The translations under genes and the position numbers were made by a program. Shown piece after piece: positions 5,686 through 5,810 of a stretch of 5,810 nt of DNA. Each line of letters starts with the position of its first letter. The first letter of the stretch is position 1. Origin of the DNA: JBBRHH01 sp038222915. GTDB lineage: Bacteria > Planctomycetota > Phycisphaerae > Tepidisphaerales > Tepidisphaeraceae. The notes beneath the pieces were generated by a model. That model did no database searches. It saw nothing but the letters and a program-made list of their open reading frames with translations, and had not been told where the DNA came from. The stretch covers positions 1-5,810 of the forward strand of contig JBBRHH010000408.1 of NCBI GenBank assembly GCA_038222915.1. Reading direction: 5' to 3'.

Positions 5686-5810
5686 TTATCCGAGCAGGCC
5701 GCGCTCACGCAGGTAGTTCAAAACCAGCGTGTCGAACGGAACGGCCGTCGAGGTGAATAGATACGTCCCGCCGCGCCGCGTCACATAATCCTTTACCGCC
5801 AGACAGAACG
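5686..5810 (-). CDS. C-terminal end of an unidentified protein (partial, right edge)
   Basis: On the minus strand an open frame enters at the window edge and ends at TAA (5686-5688), giving 40 residues from FCLAVKDYVT to NYLRERGLLG. G/C-ending codons dominate, as in the neighbouring genes, and the two alternative minus frames are interrupted, which supports a real gene end. The stretch DYVTRRGGTY..TAVPFDTLVLNYLRERG (7-37) faintly recalls DUF433-type small proteins, but it stops too early to be confident, and no family is assigned. It converges on the acetyltransferase gene with a single base between the two stop codons. Confidence 0.55.
   Translation of the reverse strand, partial: FCLAVKDYVTRRGGTYLFTSTAVPFDTLVLNYLRERGLLG

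Noticed and set aside
5067..5708. A minus-strand frame of 213 codons opposite the acetyltransferase gene
   Set aside because: It has no recognisable domain and is rich in Arg and His, as is typical of antisense shadow frames. The plus-strand GNAT motifs are clear.
5686..5810. Assignment of the right-edge fragment to DUF433
   Set aside because: There is only a faint resemblance (YVTRRGGTY, AVPFDTLV) and the protein stops directly after it, where that family would continue. It was left as an unidentified fragment.

Overview
The window is GC-rich bacterial DNA with six substantially complete or recognisable protein genes and one partial gene at the right edge, on both strands. No RNA genes, insertion sequences or CRISPR arrays were seen. 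I infer a planctomycete-like host, at low to moderate confidence. The reasons are the mix of an actinobacterial-type xylose isomerase relative, a TadG-like pilus-associated protein carrying a large extracellular beta-rich extension, and a flagellar rod-like lipoprotein, all in a GC-rich background. No marker gene settles the taxonomy.

Layout. Positions 2-1910 (minus strand) hold a two-gene operon. A xylose-isomerase-type TIM-barrel protein (870-1910, TTG start behind a strong AAGGAG site) is followed after 13 bases by an aminoglycoside-phosphotransferase-fold small-molecule kinase that runs off the left edge. Divergent from it, across a 122-base intergenic region with a candidate sigma-70 promoter, is a plus-strand gene (2033-2869) for a FlgG/FlgF-like protein with a lipoprotein-type signal peptide. 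It converges on a minus-strand VOC (glyoxalase/PhnB-like) gene (2906-3346). A 170-base divergent region with AT-rich promoter-like elements leads to a plus-strand TadG-like gene (3517-4641), which ends in a convincing tandem hairpin terminator. A plus-strand two-domain GNAT acetyltransferase (4755-5684) follows, and it converges, with one base between stop codons, on a minus-strand gene of which only the last 40 codons are visible.

How the genes relate. Only the isomerase/kinase pair looks like a functional unit, plausibly processing a sugar or sugar-like small molecule by isomerisation and phosphorylation. The remaining genes are separately promoted housekeeping or accessory genes. The points most worth a second look are: (i) a flagellar rod-protein fold routed through a lipoprotein signal, with a degenerate C-terminal helix; (ii) replacement of one metal-ligand aspartate by histidine in the isomerase; (iii) the TadG-like protein, whose codon usage shifts where the pilus-associated module gives way to the beta-rich extension. 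I did not find clear evidence of a wholly new multi-gene system.
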